Assembly (NCBI GenBank): GCA_039908095.1
Contig: JAMOBJ010000027.1
Coordinates: forward strand, 1 to 50,279
From: Nitrospirae bacterium YQR-1
GTDB taxonomy: Bacteria > Nitrospirota > Thermodesulfovibrionia > Thermodesulfovibrionales > Magnetobacteriaceae
Length of the DNA stretch: 50,279 bases
Reading direction: 5' to 3'
Under the pieces are notes generated by a model. It was not told the DNA's origin. It was given only the letters and a program-made list of their open reading frames with translations, and ran no database searches. The position numbers and the translations under genes are program-made. The first letter of the stretch is position 1, and every line of letters starts with the position of its first letter. Below are positions 50,206 to 50,279 of this stretch, piece after piece.

Positions 50206-50279
50206 ATACCAAGTTGCATTCATTCGATTAACTTTGTTGGCTTCGTCGAAAGCTCCTTGACGTACGAGCATAGTACGCC
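50206..50279 (-). repeat. Family A MITE-like repeat, copy 8 (cut by window edge)
   Basis: Begins ATACCAAGTTGCATTCATTC in reverse orientation and ends at the window edge in the alternative hairpin ACGTACGAGCATAGTACG, the same centre as copy 1. Bases 50027-50205 before it are the promoter-side spacer of the sensor kinase with no gene. Confidence 0.88.

Noticed and set aside
1..50279. Magnetosome, prophage or integrated-element genes
   Set aside because: None of the mam/mad, phage structural or integrase families was recognised in any frame.

Overview
The window looks like chromosomal DNA of a Gram-negative, deep-branching bacterium, most likely a member of the Nitrospirota (Thermodesulfovibrionia or magnetotactic lineages). 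This is an inference from gene content: a membrane-anchored multihaem cytochrome c, a corrinoid-activation (RACE-type) ATPase, a DHH-CBS-tRNA nucleotidyltransferase fusion, paired Hsp20 genes behind a sigma-54 activator, an NfeD/slipin pair, SurA, YidC/YidD, GAF/PAS sensor kinases and many eukaryote-like signalling proteins. No magnetosome genes, phage, CRISPR array or intact transposase gene is visible.

Layout. 1-4.6 kb (minus strand): diguanylate cyclase, GtrA-like flippase, PdxA and a RACE ATPase. 4.8-7.2 kb (plus): multihaem cytochrome and a stand-alone cyclic-nucleotide-binding protein. 7.3-11.6 kb (plus): a cell-shape cluster of M23 endopeptidase, two translationally coupled bactofilins, a membrane coiled-coil protein and an M99/Csd4-like carboxypeptidase, preceded by a sigma-70-like promoter and a foldable leader. 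11.6-13.6 kb (minus): MBL-fold hydrolase and class I fructose-1,6-bisphosphatase. 13.9-21.0 kb (plus): a three-gene phospho-signalling block of FHA-zinc-ribbon-Ser/Thr kinase, PP2C-FHA-cyclase fusion, and zinc-ribbon-kinase-TPR-double WD40 propeller. 21.2-26.1 kb (plus): NfeD, slipin, a sigma-54 enhancer-binding protein with a degenerate receiver, then palindromic activator sites, a sigma-54 promoter and two Hsp20 genes. 26.1-36.2 kb (minus): a small secreted protein, chemoreceptor, TauE-like transporter, tRNA-Pro overlapping a MerR gene, ihfA, surA, a VWA-containing membrane operon and a dolichol-phosphate-mannose-synthase-like GT2. 36.3-40.0 kb (plus): mutS2 and a GT87-like membrane protein. 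40.1-45.9 kb (minus): a nucleoside deoxyribosyltransferase-like protein, the DHH-CBS-NTase, and the rpmH-rnpA-yidD-yidC block. 46.1-50.0 kb: zinc-ribbon/Coa1-like protein, small decayed genes and a large sensor histidine kinase.

Two families of short non-coding repeats punctuate intergenic DNA. Family A has about eight copies (80-143 bp) with inverted ends ATACCAAGTTGCA/TGCAACTTGGTAT and interchangeable central hairpins; it resembles a MITE. Family B has copies at both 1-74 and 40690-40832. One family-A copy lies between the predicted sigma-54 promoter and the first hsp20 gene, so it would be transcribed as the mRNA leader.

The most unusual points are the predicted sigma-54/pseudo-receiver/Hsp20 circuit with its repeat-derived leader, the triple PP2C-FHA-cyclase fusion inside a kinase cluster, the Helicobacter-like cell-shape gene set, an rnpA frame whose conserved N-terminus lies upstream of any normal start codon, and tandem GAF domains sharing a CLCG...HGHYC pattern. 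All calls rest on reading the sequence and recalled family knowledge; no database search was run.
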